Shown piece by piece: positions 42,276-50,501 of a stretch of 61,056 nt of DNA. The stretch comes from Clostridia bacterium (GTDB lineage: Bacteria; Bacillota; Clostridia; Christensenellales; Borkfalkiaceae). The notes beneath the pieces were generated by a model that saw only the letters and a list, made by a program, of their open reading frames with translations, made no database searches and was not told the origin of the DNA. The stretch covers positions 1 through 61,056 of the forward strand of contig JAFVWA010000119.1 of assembly GCA_017501885.1 (NCBI GenBank). The letters are read 5' to 3'. The position numbers were made by a program, and so were the translations under genes. The number at the start of each line of letters is the position of its first letter. Positions within the stretch are counted from its first letter, which is position 1.

Positions 42276-44006
42276 ATGCAAGCATACGATATATATACTT
42301 TAATCTTATGTTTAATAATCTTTGCTTTACTTACCACGCTTGCGGTTGTTATTATTGTTATTGTAGCAAAACAAACGTTAAAGCTCATAAAACTTGGTAA
42401 TGAAGACCAAAAGATTATAAAGGAAGAGAAGAAAAAAAAGAAGAAAAAGCTATCAAAAACGTTCGACTACGTCGTAACGGGACTTTTGTCGCTCATTTTT
42501 ATTTTCTTCTTTTGTTCTTCAATGTATATCAACTGCGTGCAAAATACCTATTTTGAAAACGCGCCAACGTATAAGGTTGTAAAAACCGATTCGATGGCGA
42601 GAAGAAACGAAAAGAACGAATATCTTTTCGACAACGACTTAAACGACCAAATACAGGCGTTTGACCTTATCGCTACTTATAAACTTCCAAAAGAAAAAGA
42701 CCTTAAACTATACGACATTGTAGTTTATGAAGTAGACGGGGTTTTATTAGTTCACCGTATAGTTGAAATTGAAGAGCCTAATAAAAACCACCCAAACGAA
42801 AGATATTTCCGTTGCCAAGGCGACTCTATTGATAGACCTGACCGTTTCCCCGTTAAATACTCTCAAATGAAAGGCATTTATCGTGGGGAAAGAGTTCCTT
42901 TCATAGGTAGTTTCGTGCTCTTTTTACAATCTCCCGCAGGTTGGCTTTGTATACTTTTAGTTGCCGTTGCAGTAATCTCTACGCCTATTTTGGATGTAAA
43001 GATAAGCAAGGCTAAAAAAGAACGTCTACTAATTATAATGGCAAGCGCAAACGGAACGCAAGAAGTAGCACCTTCAACCGTATCTCAAGAAGATTTAGAC
43101 CAAGCCGATGCACAAGTTATAGAAAACGTCAACGAACAAGAACAAGTGGAAGCCTTTGGTATTCAAAGAAAAGACTTCCGTCACTTTAAGCAAAAACTCG
43201 TTGATTCAAGCGACGTAGTTCAAGATAGATACGAACAAGTAGTTTCGCTCATTTCAAGAATAGACGGCATAAGGGTAATCGAGGGCAAAAAGCAAGAGTC
43301 CTTCAAAAAAGGTCATAGCTCCGTTGCGCGTTTAACTTTCCGTGGCAAGACATTGTGTATTTTGCTTGCCTTAAATCCTAACGAGTATCAAAACACTAAA
43401 TATATATTTACCGATATTTCAGAGTTTAAGTCGCACACCCTATACCCGATGAGATTAAAACTCACTTCGGATAGGCAAGTTCGTTGGGCGAAAGAACTTA
43501 TCAACGATATAATAACCAAAAACGGCTGGACTTTACAAGAAGAACGTAAGCCTATTTTGGAAATGGAAAACGACGTTCAAGCACAAGAACAGCCACATAA
43601 ATTCTTAGAGCATTTAAGGGGCGTTAGACATAGAAGAAGTTTCGGTCAGCGCTTGCGCCGTTCAACCAAAGAAATTAAGGATAGATACAAAACTGTTGTA
43701 GCGCACATCAAAAACGTTCAGAACGTTAGGGAAATAGAATCCGACCATTTTAGGACTTTCCGTATTAAAAATAAGCCTATTGCCAAAATCACAATGAAGG
43801 GCAAAACGCTTAACGTATACTTAGCGCTTAATCCTAACGATTTTGTGGATACTAAGTATATATTCCAAGACGTTTCACACGTTAAAAAATACGCGCTCTA
43901 TCCAATGCGTGTTAAACTAACTTCTGATAGACAGGTTAGATGGACTTGCGAACTTATCGATAAAATTATGCAAGGCTATTTGGTAATGGAAGGGGGTGTA
44001 GTATGA
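42276..44006 (+). CDS. SipW-like (ER-type) signal peptidase I with two C-terminal copies of an unnamed domain
   Basis: A 576-aa membrane protein. Transmembrane segments lie at about 8-31 and 64-85; the peptidase domain spans about 97-215, with the nucleophile in KTDSMARR (Ser106), the general base in GVLLVHRIVEI (His160) and RCQGDSIDRPD (Asp183/186). A Ser-His pair instead of Ser-Lys is the SipW/ER type. A third membrane segment follows (about 221-240). The cytosolic tail holds two copies of one domain (about 300-415 and 455-567) sharing RGKTLCILLALNPNEY, TKYIFTDIS and YPMRLKLTSDRQVRW. A third copy occurs in the protein at 59016. SipW itself is about 190 aa, so the tail is a large addition of unknown role. 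Confidence 0.85.
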   Translation: MQAYDIYTLILCLIIFALLTTLAVVIIVIVAKQTLKLIKLGNEDQKIIKEEKKKKKKKLSKTFDYVVTGLLSLIFIFFFCSSMYINCVQNTYFENAPTYKVVKTDSMARRNEKNEYLFDNDLNDQIQAFDLIATYKLPKEKDLKLYDIVVYEVDGVLLVHRIVEIEEPNKNHPNERYFRCQGDSIDRPDRFPVKYSQMKGIYRGERVPFIGSFVLFLQSPAGWLCILLVAVAVISTPILDVKISKAKKERLLIIMASANGTQEVAPSTVSQEDLDQADAQVIENVNEQEQVEAFGIQRKDFRHFKQKLVDSSDVVQDRYEQVVSLISRIDGIRVIEGKKQESFKKGHSSVARLTFRGKTLCILLALNPNEYQNTKYIFTDISEFKSHTLYPMRLKLTSDRQVRWAKELINDIITKNGWTLQEERKPILEMENDVQAQEQPHKFLEHLRGVRHRRSFGQRLRRSTKEIKDRYKTVVAHIKNVQNVREIESDHFRTFRIKNKPIAKITMKGKTLNVYLALNPNDFVDTKYIFQDVSHVKKYALYPMRVKLTSDRQVRWTCELIDKIMQGYLVMEGGVV

Positions 44007-45088
44007 AACTAAAACACCTTCCTTTATTAGGATTATTATTGTTAATAATCTCAGTTGCCGTAATACCAGGGGTTTTTGCGACTTGGCAGTATGCCATGTC
44101 CAGTCCTGATCCTAAAAATTCTTCTTTTTCTCTAACTGTGGAAGAATATAACTTTAACGGTGTAGTTTACGTTACAAACGCGTATAAAACAAGTGGCGAC
44201 GGAGAGTTTCTTTTTACAGGTTACAATTTAACAACTGTAACTTCAAAAGCCACGTTAAAAAACAGCACAACTTCATCTGTTACCGCTAAAATTACCGTAT
44301 ACAATTCAGCGTCTGAAACGTATGCGTTTAACGCGGTTAAATATACGGCGGAGCATTACAGTAACACCGACATAGTTTACGAGTTGCCAGCTCTTCAACA
44401 CGGCGATCCTGTGGAAGCAGGCAAAAGCTTGAGTTTTGACGTTATATTCGCTTATAAAGCAGGGGTGGAGCCTATAAACACAACGCTTGACTCTATTCTT
44501 AACTTTGACTTTGTTAAACTTTCAGAACTTCCAAAAGACGAAGAAGAAATCGCGGTAAGCGGAGCATTAGGACAGTTTGAAGATATTCTTAACGGAAATA
44601 CTATTTCAGACTCTCTTGCTCAACTTACTAACCAAATGGACGATTTTGATGCCAACGATAGACACGACGATTCGTATATAGGTAACGTTACAGGTGCTAC
44701 CGACGAAGACTCGATGCTATTGGAAAATCTTTTCCAAGACAACTTGACCTTGCTTATTAACGGTGTAGAAACGTCAGTTACCATACTTATCAAACGCGAG
44801 AACGTTGACGGCAAAGCCAACACGGGCGACGCAAGTGGCAGAGAAATGACAATTTATATGACGACTTCTGATTTGCAACAAACGGGTTCTTGGTTAAGAC
44901 CTGCAAGTGCAACCGTTTTTGCTTCGGTATTTACTTCGAACGACGACGGTAAGACTTGGTCGCAAGTTGGCGAGATGCACGAAGGAACGGCTACAATCAA
45001 ACAATATAACGGTTGGTATGGTGGTGGTTCGTTCGATACCGATACTTGGAAATCTCTTGATGGCAAAACCATTGAACAATTAGTATAA
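44003..45088 (+). CDS. Secreted protein, second likely substrate of the SipW-type peptidase
   Basis: A 361-aa exported protein. The signal sequence (about 1-28, ending PGVFATWQY) carries the Ala-Thr-Trp end typical of SipW-dependent signal peptides. The mature part is predicted beta-rich, with NSSFSLTVEEYNFNGVVY after the cleavage site, many Thr/Asn residues and no Cys. It overlaps the peptidase gene by 4 bp (ATGA), which indicates coupled translation. A terminator closes the locus. It shares overall style but little direct sequence with the 210-aa protein at 41559. Confidence 0.72.
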   Translation: MKLKHLPLLGLLLLIISVAVIPGVFATWQYAMSSPDPKNSSFSLTVEEYNFNGVVYVTNAYKTSGDGEFLFTGYNLTTVTSKATLKNSTTSSVTAKITVYNSASETYAFNAVKYTAEHYSNTDIVYELPALQHGDPVEAGKSLSFDVIFAYKAGVEPINTTLDSILNFDFVKLSELPKDEEEIAVSGALGQFEDILNGNTISDSLAQLTNQMDDFDANDRHDDSYIGNVTGATDEDSMLLENLFQDNLTLLINGVETSVTILIKRENVDGKANTGDASGREMTIYMTTSDLQQTGSWLRPASATVFASVFTSNDDGKTWSQVGEMHEGTATIKQYNGWYGGGSFDTDTWKSLDGKTIEQLV

Positions 45089-45094
45089 AAACAA

Positions 45095-45126
45095 AAAACC
45101 GACTGATTTGCAGTCGGTTTTTGTAT
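45095..45126 (+). terminator. Rho-independent terminator of the SipW-type locus
   Basis: AAAACCGACTG / CAGTCGGTTTT with loop ATTTG, then T-run. Confidence 0.92.
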
Positions 45127-45191
45127 AAAAACTTTTTCTTTGCCAATAATTATCTTTACATACTGCCATTTTGGGTTACATAGGAGGTAGT

Positions 45192-45965
45192 ATGAACAGT
45201 AAAGTAGTTATCTGCGGTGTAAACACCGCCACTTTGCCAAAACTTACCGAAAAAGAAACCCGAGACCTTTTAGTAAAGGTCAAGTCGGGAGAAGATGGCG
45301 CAAGACAACAGTTTATCGTTGCCAACATGCGCCTTGTTTTGTCCGTTATAAAAAGATTTTGGGCAAAGCGCGCTAATCAAGACGACGTTTTTCAAGCAGG
45401 TTGTATAGGTTTAATAAAAGCCATAGACAACTTCGACCTTAAATTTGAAGTTCGTTTTTCCACCTACGCCGTTCCAATGATTATAGGTGAGATTAAAAGG
45501 TATCTTCGTGACGGCAACTCGCTAAGAGTTCCGAGAAGCATTCGCGACACCGCTTATCAAGTTCTTAAAACAAGGGGCGAACTCGAAAAAGAACATAAAG
45601 ACGCATCGATAGAGAGTATTGCCTTAAAGATGAACGTTGCGGTAACAGACGTAGTTTACGCGCTCGACGCCATTTCCGACACCGTTTCGCTATTTGACCC
45701 CGTGTTTAACTCACAAGACGACACACTTCTTTTAATGGACCAACTTGGCGACGAAAAAAACACCGACGAGCGTTGGACGGAAAACGTTTGCCTTGACACG
45801 GCAATAGAAAAACTTGACGAAAGAGAACGCAAAATAATATATTTAAGATATTACGAAGGCAAAACCCAAACGGAAATTTCCGAAGAAATAGGCATATCTC
45901 AAGCGCAAGTATCACGATTAGAAAAAACAGCGCTGTCCTATATAAAAAACAGCATTCGTGCGTAA
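45192..45965 (+). CDS. sigG: RNA polymerase sporulation-specific sigma-G factor
   Basis: A 257-aa forespore sigma factor. The N-terminus MNSKVVICGVNTATLPKLT is the SigG type that binds anti-sigma factor; region 2 reads NMRLVLSVIKRFWAKRANQDD, FQAGCIGLIKAIDNFD and FSTYAVPMIIGEIKRYLRDG, and region 4 reads QTEISEEIGISQAQVSRLEKTAL. ATG 45192 has AGGAGG 6 nt upstream; an in-frame start at 45171 would lack one. ylmC follows, a frequent neighbour. Confidence 0.95.
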   Translation: MNSKVVICGVNTATLPKLTEKETRDLLVKVKSGEDGARQQFIVANMRLVLSVIKRFWAKRANQDDVFQAGCIGLIKAIDNFDLKFEVRFSTYAVPMIIGEIKRYLRDGNSLRVPRSIRDTAYQVLKTRGELEKEHKDASIESIALKMNVAVTDVVYALDAISDTVSLFDPVFNSQDDTLLLMDQLGDEKNTDERWTENVCLDTAIEKLDERERKIIYLRYYEGKTQTEISEEIGISQAQVSRLEKTALSYIKNSIRA

Positions 45966-45990
45966 TTAAAATGTAATAAAAGAGAAAAGA

Positions 45991-46014
45991 GTTGCATATA
46001 GTGTTATATGCAAC
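45991..46014 (+). promoter_or_regulatory. Perfect 10-bp inverted repeat over the ylmC start codon
   Basis: Arms GTTGCATATA (45991-46000) and TATATGCAAC (46005-46014) flank GTGT. The ylmC ATG (46008) lies in the right arm and a -10-like TATAGT (45997-46002) lies across the centre. It may be a repressor site, or an RNA hairpin hiding the start codon. Confidence 0.55.
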
Positions 46015-46358
46015 TTTCTTTTAGAGAATTAAGAAAAAAAGACGTCATAAACGTTGCCGACGGCAGGTGCTTGGGAAGAATTATCGATTTGACCTTAAAA
46101 TTTCCACAAGGCATATTAACGGGCATAACCGTTCCAGGCAGAAAAATCTACGGATTTAGGCTTTTTGACCGCACCGAAGTATTCATTGAAGAAAGCAAAA
46201 TCTTAAAAATCGGTGGGGACGTGATTTTAGTAAACCTTAAAGGCGACAACTCAGTATATCCGCCAAAACCACCAAAACCGGGGTGTCCACCGCCTAAAAA
46301 AACCACCTGTGAAGACTTTTTATGCGGGGATTGTCGAATAGACCAAAGCGACTACTAA
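46008..46358 (+). CDS. ylmC: YlmC/YmxH family sporulation protein (PRC-barrel)
   Basis: A 116-aa protein whose first 85 residues form a PRC-barrel-like domain: SFRELRKKDVINVADGRCLGRIIDLTL and the IGGDVILVNL end. The C-terminal tail is Pro- and Cys-rich (PPKPPKPGCPPPKKTTCEDFLCGDC), longer than in Bacillus YlmC. The family is linked with sporulation and commonly lies behind sigG, as here (42 bp). No ribosome binding site precedes the ATG. Confidence 0.88.
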   Translation: MQLSFRELRKKDVINVADGRCLGRIIDLTLKFPQGILTGITVPGRKIYGFRLFDRTEVFIEESKILKIGGDVILVNLKGDNSVYPPKPPKPGCPPPKKTTCEDFLCGDCRIDQSDY

Positions 46359-46410
46359 GCGCTTGGCATAAACGACAACAATTTCTAAAAAGCAAATTTT
46401 TAAAACCCCC

Positions 46411-46439
46411 TTGAAAAGCGGGTAAAGATAGAGTATAAT
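46411..46439 (+). promoter_or_regulatory. Sigma-A promoter and hairpin leader of the EF-G paralogue
   Basis: TTGAAA (46411-46416), 17-bp spacer, TATAAT (46434-46439). The leader that follows (46443-46482) has two adjacent GC-rich hairpins, CCACGG / CCGTGG and GGGGC / GCCCC, unusual in this AT-rich DNA. Confidence 0.8.
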
Positions 46440-46520
46440 ATAACCACGGTGCACGGCGCCGTGGGGCATTCGGCCCCATATATGATAAGTTATTTTTACA
46501 ATTTAAGGGGGACTAACAAA

Positions 46521-48584
46521 ATGGACAAGATTACTGCTGATAAAATCAGAAATATAGCGATTATCGGGCACAGCGGAGAAGGTAAAACCTCACTCGCAGA
46601 AGCGTTGCTTTTTAACGGCAAAACGATAGATAGGCTTGGCAAGGTTACCGACAAAAATACGGTAATGGACTTTGAAGAACAAGAACTCGCAAGGGGTTGT
46701 TCTATTTCACTTGCATGCGCTTATACATATTGGAACGGCGTTAAAATTAACGTGGTAGACGTGCCTGGTTTTTTTGATTTTGAAGGCGAATTTGCAAGTG
46801 CTCTCCGCGCAGTAGGTTCTGCAGTTTTAGTTGCAGATGCTAACGGTCAAGTGTCAGTTGGCGCAGAAAAAGCGGTTGACTATTGCTTAAAGAACCAAAT
46901 TCCGTTAATGATATTTATAAACGGTATAGATAAAGAAAACGCAAACTACCTTGCAACGGTTGAAGCATTCCGTGCTAAATACGGCAAGAAGATAGCGACC
47001 ATGCACGCGCCAATTCTTGTGGACAACAAGATGAAAGGTTACGTTTCGGTAATCTCAGGCAAAGCGTATAAGTTTATGAATGGTGGCAGAGAAGAAATTC
47101 CTGTTCCCGAAAACATGAAAGACGAAGTAGCGCTTTTCAAAGATGAACTTACAGAAGCCGCTGCTGAAACGAGCGAGGCTTTCTTAGACAAATACCTTGC
47201 CAATAACTGGCTTTCTAACGAAGACCTAATCGTCGGCGTTAAAAACGGTTTATTTGCAGGCGATACCATTCCTGTGTTGGGCGGTTCTGCAACTCAAAAC
47301 CTTGGCGTTATCAATTTAATGCACGAAATAGTTGACATTCTTCCTTCTCCCGAAGAAAGAAAACCCGTTCACTACACGGCTGTTGACAGCACCGAAGAAG
47401 GCGAAGCTTCTTGCGATGTAACTTTGCCACTAACTGCGCAAGTTTTCAAAACTGTTGCAGACCCATTTGTTGGCAAACTCAATATGGTGCGCGTGTTCAC
47501 GGGTGTGTTAAAGAGCGGCATGACCGTTTATAACAGCACTACGGGTGAAAAAGAACGTATTAACTCGGTATATCTATTAAAAGGCAAAAAGCAAGAAGCC
47601 GTTTCAGAACTCGTTGCAGGCGACATCGGTGCGGTTAACAAACTTAACAACACCAACACGGGCGACACCTTGTGTGAAGAAGGCACCAAGATTAAATTTG
47701 ATCCAATTCCTTTCAAAGCCCCCGTTCTCACCATGGCTATAACGGCTGCAAAATCTGGTGAAGAAGACAAGGTTTTCCAAGGCCTTAACAGGCTTTCTGA
47801 AGAAGACAAAACCTTTATAGTAGAAAAAGACAAAGAAACGGGCGAAATGGTTATTCGCGGGCAAGGTGAAACACAACTTGAAATTCTTTGCAAAACGTTA
47901 AAATCCAAGTTTGGTTGCCAAGCGGTATTGACAGAGCCAAAGGTTGCGTTTAGAGAAACTATCACGGCTACCGTTGAAGCAGAAGGTAAACATAAAAAGC
48001 AAACGGGTGGCGCAGGTCAGTTTGGCGTGGTTAACATTAAGTTTGAACCGGGCGCAGCAGACGGCGAATTTGAATTTGTTGACGCGGTAGTAGGCGGAGC
48101 AGTTCCAAAACAATTTATCCCTGCGGTTGAAAAGGGTTTAAGAGAAGCAATCACCAAGGGCGTTCTCGCAGGATATCCTATGGTTAACCTTAAATGCACG
48201 TTGTTTGACGGAAAATATCACCCCGTTGATAGTAAGGAAGTTGCATTTATATCGGCTGCGAAACTCGCTTACGAAGAAGCATGCTTAAAGGCAAAACCCG
48301 TTATTTTAGAACCTGTTTATTCTTATAAAGTAATAGTTCCAGACAACTACACGGGCGATATTTTAGGCGATATGAATAAGCGTAGGGGTAGAATTTTAGG
48401 CATGGAAACGGTTGACGGCTTGCAAGAAATTTCTGCCGAAGCACCACTTATCGAAATGCTTAAATACGCTACCGATTTGCGTAGTATGACTCAATGTAGA
48501 GGCGCGTTCACGGGCGAACTTTTAAGATATGAAGAAGTTCCTTTTGCTGAACAAGAAAAAATTATCGCTGCATCTAAGAAATAA
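46521..48584 (+). CDS. Elongation factor G-like GTPase (EF-G paralogue)
   Basis: A 687-aa translational GTPase with EF-G domain order. Its G1 loop reads GHSGEGKTS, not the AHxDxGKT of canonical EF-G; G3 is DVPGFFDF and the usual NKxD G4 is INGIDKENANY. These changes mark the EF-G-like (FusA-like/EF-G2) subfamily with an unclear role. C-terminal blocks include QTGGAGQFGVVNIKFEP, GVLAGYPMVNLKCTLFDGKYHPVDS and GRILGMET. A typical fusA must be elsewhere. ATG 46521 follows AAGGGGG; an in-frame ATG at 46449 lies inside the leader hairpins. Confidence 0.9.
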   Translation: MDKITADKIRNIAIIGHSGEGKTSLAEALLFNGKTIDRLGKVTDKNTVMDFEEQELARGCSISLACAYTYWNGVKINVVDVPGFFDFEGEFASALRAVGSAVLVADANGQVSVGAEKAVDYCLKNQIPLMIFINGIDKENANYLATVEAFRAKYGKKIATMHAPILVDNKMKGYVSVISGKAYKFMNGGREEIPVPENMKDEVALFKDELTEAAAETSEAFLDKYLANNWLSNEDLIVGVKNGLFAGDTIPVLGGSATQNLGVINLMHEIVDILPSPEERKPVHYTAVDSTEEGEASCDVTLPLTAQVFKTVADPFVGKLNMVRVFTGVLKSGMTVYNSTTGEKERINSVYLLKGKKQEAVSELVAGDIGAVNKLNNTNTGDTLCEEGTKIKFDPIPFKAPVLTMAITAAKSGEEDKVFQGLNRLSEEDKTFIVEKDKETGEMVIRGQGETQLEILCKTLKSKFGCQAVLTEPKVAFRETITATVEAEGKHKKQTGGAGQFGVVNIKFEPGAADGEFEFVDAVVGGAVPKQFIPAVEKGLREAITKGVLAGYPMVNLKCTLFDGKYHPVDSKEVAFISAAKLAYEEACLKAKPVILEPVYSYKVIVPDNYTGDILGDMNKRRGRILGMETVDGLQEISAEAPLIEMLKYATDLRSMTQCRGAFTGELLRYEEVPFAEQEKIIAASKK

Positions 48585-48600
48585 TTAAAAAACAATTCAT

Positions 48601-48626
48601 AAACGCACCGTTTTTGCGGTGCGTTT
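48601..48626 (+). other. Hairpin between the EF-G paralogue and the PfkB kinase gene
   Basis: A perfect 10-bp stem AAACGCACCG / CGGTGCGTTT with loop TTTTTG, without a T-run behind it. Termination would be weak, so partial read-through into the kinase gene is likely. Confidence 0.6.
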
Positions 48627-48648
48627 AACACGAGAATAGGAGCAAATA

Positions 48649-49575
48649 ATGATTTTAACCATATGCCCAAACCCAAGTATTGACTGCACCATTGAACTTG
48701 ACAGTCTTAACGTGGGCATGCTTAATAGAATAGATAACAAACTCGAAACGTATTCGGGCAAAGCCTTAAACGTTGCAATAGGCGTTGCAAGACTTAACGA
48801 AGACTGCTTGTCGACAGGCTTTATGTTCGACAACCACCGCGTTTTGTTTGAAAAGGTTTTGGATAAAGAAGGCGTTAAGCACAACTTTGTTTACAATGAA
48901 GGTAACGCAAGAACGAACTATAAAATAATAGACAAACGTTCTATGTTAACCGAAATAAACGACAGGGGCGAAGAAGTTTGTTTAGAAAAACAAACAGAGC
49001 TATTAGAAAAGATAAAAGAACTTTCCAACGGCGCTGACATCGCAGTAATTAGCGGAAGTTTACCAAAAGGCGTATCGAGTGAATTTTACGGACTTATGGT
49101 AAAAAGTATTCCAGAAAACGTTCGCGTGGTTGTAGACGCAGAAAAGGACAATACTTTATCGGCAATAGGCAGTAGAAAAATCTTTATGGTAAAGCCGAAC
49201 TTAAAAGAGTTTGAAAAGTTTTTCGGCATAACCGTTAGGTCGAGAAAAGACATTGTTGAAGGTGCTAAAAGATACCTTGAAATGGGCGTAGAAAACGTGC
49301 TTGTTTCACTTGGCACCGAAGGTGCGGTGTTGGTTAATGCAAACGAGCAACTCTATTGCACATCGACATCCGTTGCCGTAAACTCAACGGTTGGCGCAGG
49401 CGACAGCATGGTTGCCGCGGCGTGCGTAGGAATAACGAGAAAACTTCCTATGCAAGAAGTTTTAAGAATGGCGGTATCCGCAGGCACGGCGGCGGTTACT
49501 ACGAGTGGAACAAATCTATTCTATATAGATAAATACCAAGAAATCTACAACAAAATCAAGGTTGAACAAATCTGA
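48649..49575 (+). CDS. PfkB-family 1-phosphofructokinase / tagatose-6-phosphate kinase-like
   Basis: A 308-aa sugar kinase of the ribokinase fold: TICPNPSIDCTIELDSLNVG at the N-terminus as in FruK/LacC, the YSGKALNVAIGVARL substrate motif, VISGSLPKGVSSEFY, and the anion-hole and catalytic motif STVGAGDSMVAA near the C-terminus. No PTS genes are nearby to settle the sugar. It has TAGGAG before the ATG and its own terminator. Confidence 0.85.
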   Translation: MILTICPNPSIDCTIELDSLNVGMLNRIDNKLETYSGKALNVAIGVARLNEDCLSTGFMFDNHRVLFEKVLDKEGVKHNFVYNEGNARTNYKIIDKRSMLTEINDRGEEVCLEKQTELLEKIKELSNGADIAVISGSLPKGVSSEFYGLMVKSIPENVRVVVDAEKDNTLSAIGSRKIFMVKPNLKEFEKFFGITVRSRKDIVEGAKRYLEMGVENVLVSLGTEGAVLVNANEQLYCTSTSVAVNSTVGAGDSMVAAACVGITRKLPMQEVLRMAVSAGTAAVTTSGTNLFYIDKYQEIYNKIKVEQI

Positions 49576-49585
49576 TAAAGTATAA

Positions 49586-49616
49586 ACAGTCTACAAATTA
49601 CGTAGACTGTTTTTAT
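49586..49616 (+). terminator. Rho-independent terminator after the PfkB kinase gene
   Basis: Stem ACAGTCTAC / GTAGACTGT, loop AAATTAC, then TTTTTAT. The next start codon begins 1 nt after the T-run. Confidence 0.88.
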
Positions 49617-50447
49617 ATGCAAAAAACTACTAAAAACGAGTTTTTAAGATTGCTTAAAGAAAAGCGCGTAACAACCGTCGCAGGGGCGTGGGTATACTTC
49701 TTTTTGTCTTCGCTAATTCCACTCGTCTTTTTAATGATTACCGCTTTCGGGGTGTTTGGTGTAGAAATTACTTCCGACCTTGTTTCAAGACTTCCCGAAG
49801 GTTTTAGAGAAGCGGGGGAAATCATAGTTCAAACGGCAAACTCCGCCCAAGAAGGCGTTACAATCTTTTTTGCAGGTACGCTTATATTTTCATCGTCAGC
49901 GCTTCTTCACCAAATGCGAAAGGACGGCAACAGTATCTACGGAGTAAAAGTGGGGAGTCGTCGTGGATTTTTTAACCGAATTTGGGCAATTTTGGCACTT
50001 ATGGTGTTGTTTGTTATCTTTTTAGGGACGGCGCTACTCATAGCGTTTGGCGAAAAACTCTTGCTTAACTTTCCGTCAGGCAAAAGCAAGCGCATGGTGG
50101 TGAGTTTATTGTTTGGCGTTTTGATAACGCTAATTTCATACCTTGTAATAGTGCTTCTAAATAAATACGTTTGCCCGTCTAAAACTCCAACGTCCGCCGT
50201 TTGTTCGGGAAGTCTAATATCTCTTGCTATAATTTATATAGGGACAATCGTGCTTGGACTATACTTGAACTTTTTTGGACTAAACAACGCATTTTACGGA
50301 AGTCTTGCAGGGATAGTTGCTTTTTTATTGTGGTCGTATATACTTATGACGGGGCTTGTTATAGGCACTATTTTTGGATATTATTTATCAAAGAAAAACC
50401 AAGCAAAACAAACACTCTTAAAAAAACAAGTTGCCGTTTACGATTGA
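49617..50447 (+). CDS. YihY/BrkB family membrane protein
   Basis: A 276-aa integral membrane protein with about six hydrophobic segments and the family opening TTVAGAWVYFFLSSLIPLVFLMI. Other blocks are FSSSALLHQMRKDGNSIYG and NAFYGSLAGIVAFLLWSYI. The family was once called RNase BN, which is incorrect; its function is unknown. The start codon directly follows the upstream terminator and has no Shine-Dalgarno, although homology supports this N-terminus. Confidence 0.88.
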   Translation: MQKTTKNEFLRLLKEKRVTTVAGAWVYFFLSSLIPLVFLMITAFGVFGVEITSDLVSRLPEGFREAGEIIVQTANSAQEGVTIFFAGTLIFSSSALLHQMRKDGNSIYGVKVGSRRGFFNRIWAILALMVLFVIFLGTALLIAFGEKLLLNFPSGKSKRMVVSLLFGVLITLISYLVIVLLNKYVCPSKTPTSAVCSGSLISLAIIYIGTIVLGLYLNFFGLNNAFYGSLAGIVAFLLWSYILMTGLVIGTIFGYYLSKKNQAKQTLLKKQVAVYD

Positions 50448-50472
50448 CACAAGGCGGGGCATAGTGTAAAAT
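50444..50472 (+). promoter_or_regulatory. Sigma-A promoter of the ABC exporter operon
   Basis: TTGACA (50444-50449), 17-bp spacer, TAAAAT (50467-50472). The -35 overlaps the stop codon of the YihY gene. Confidence 0.8.
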
Positions 50473-50501
50473 ATACTTGATAAAAAACGGCAGGTGAAAT
50501 T

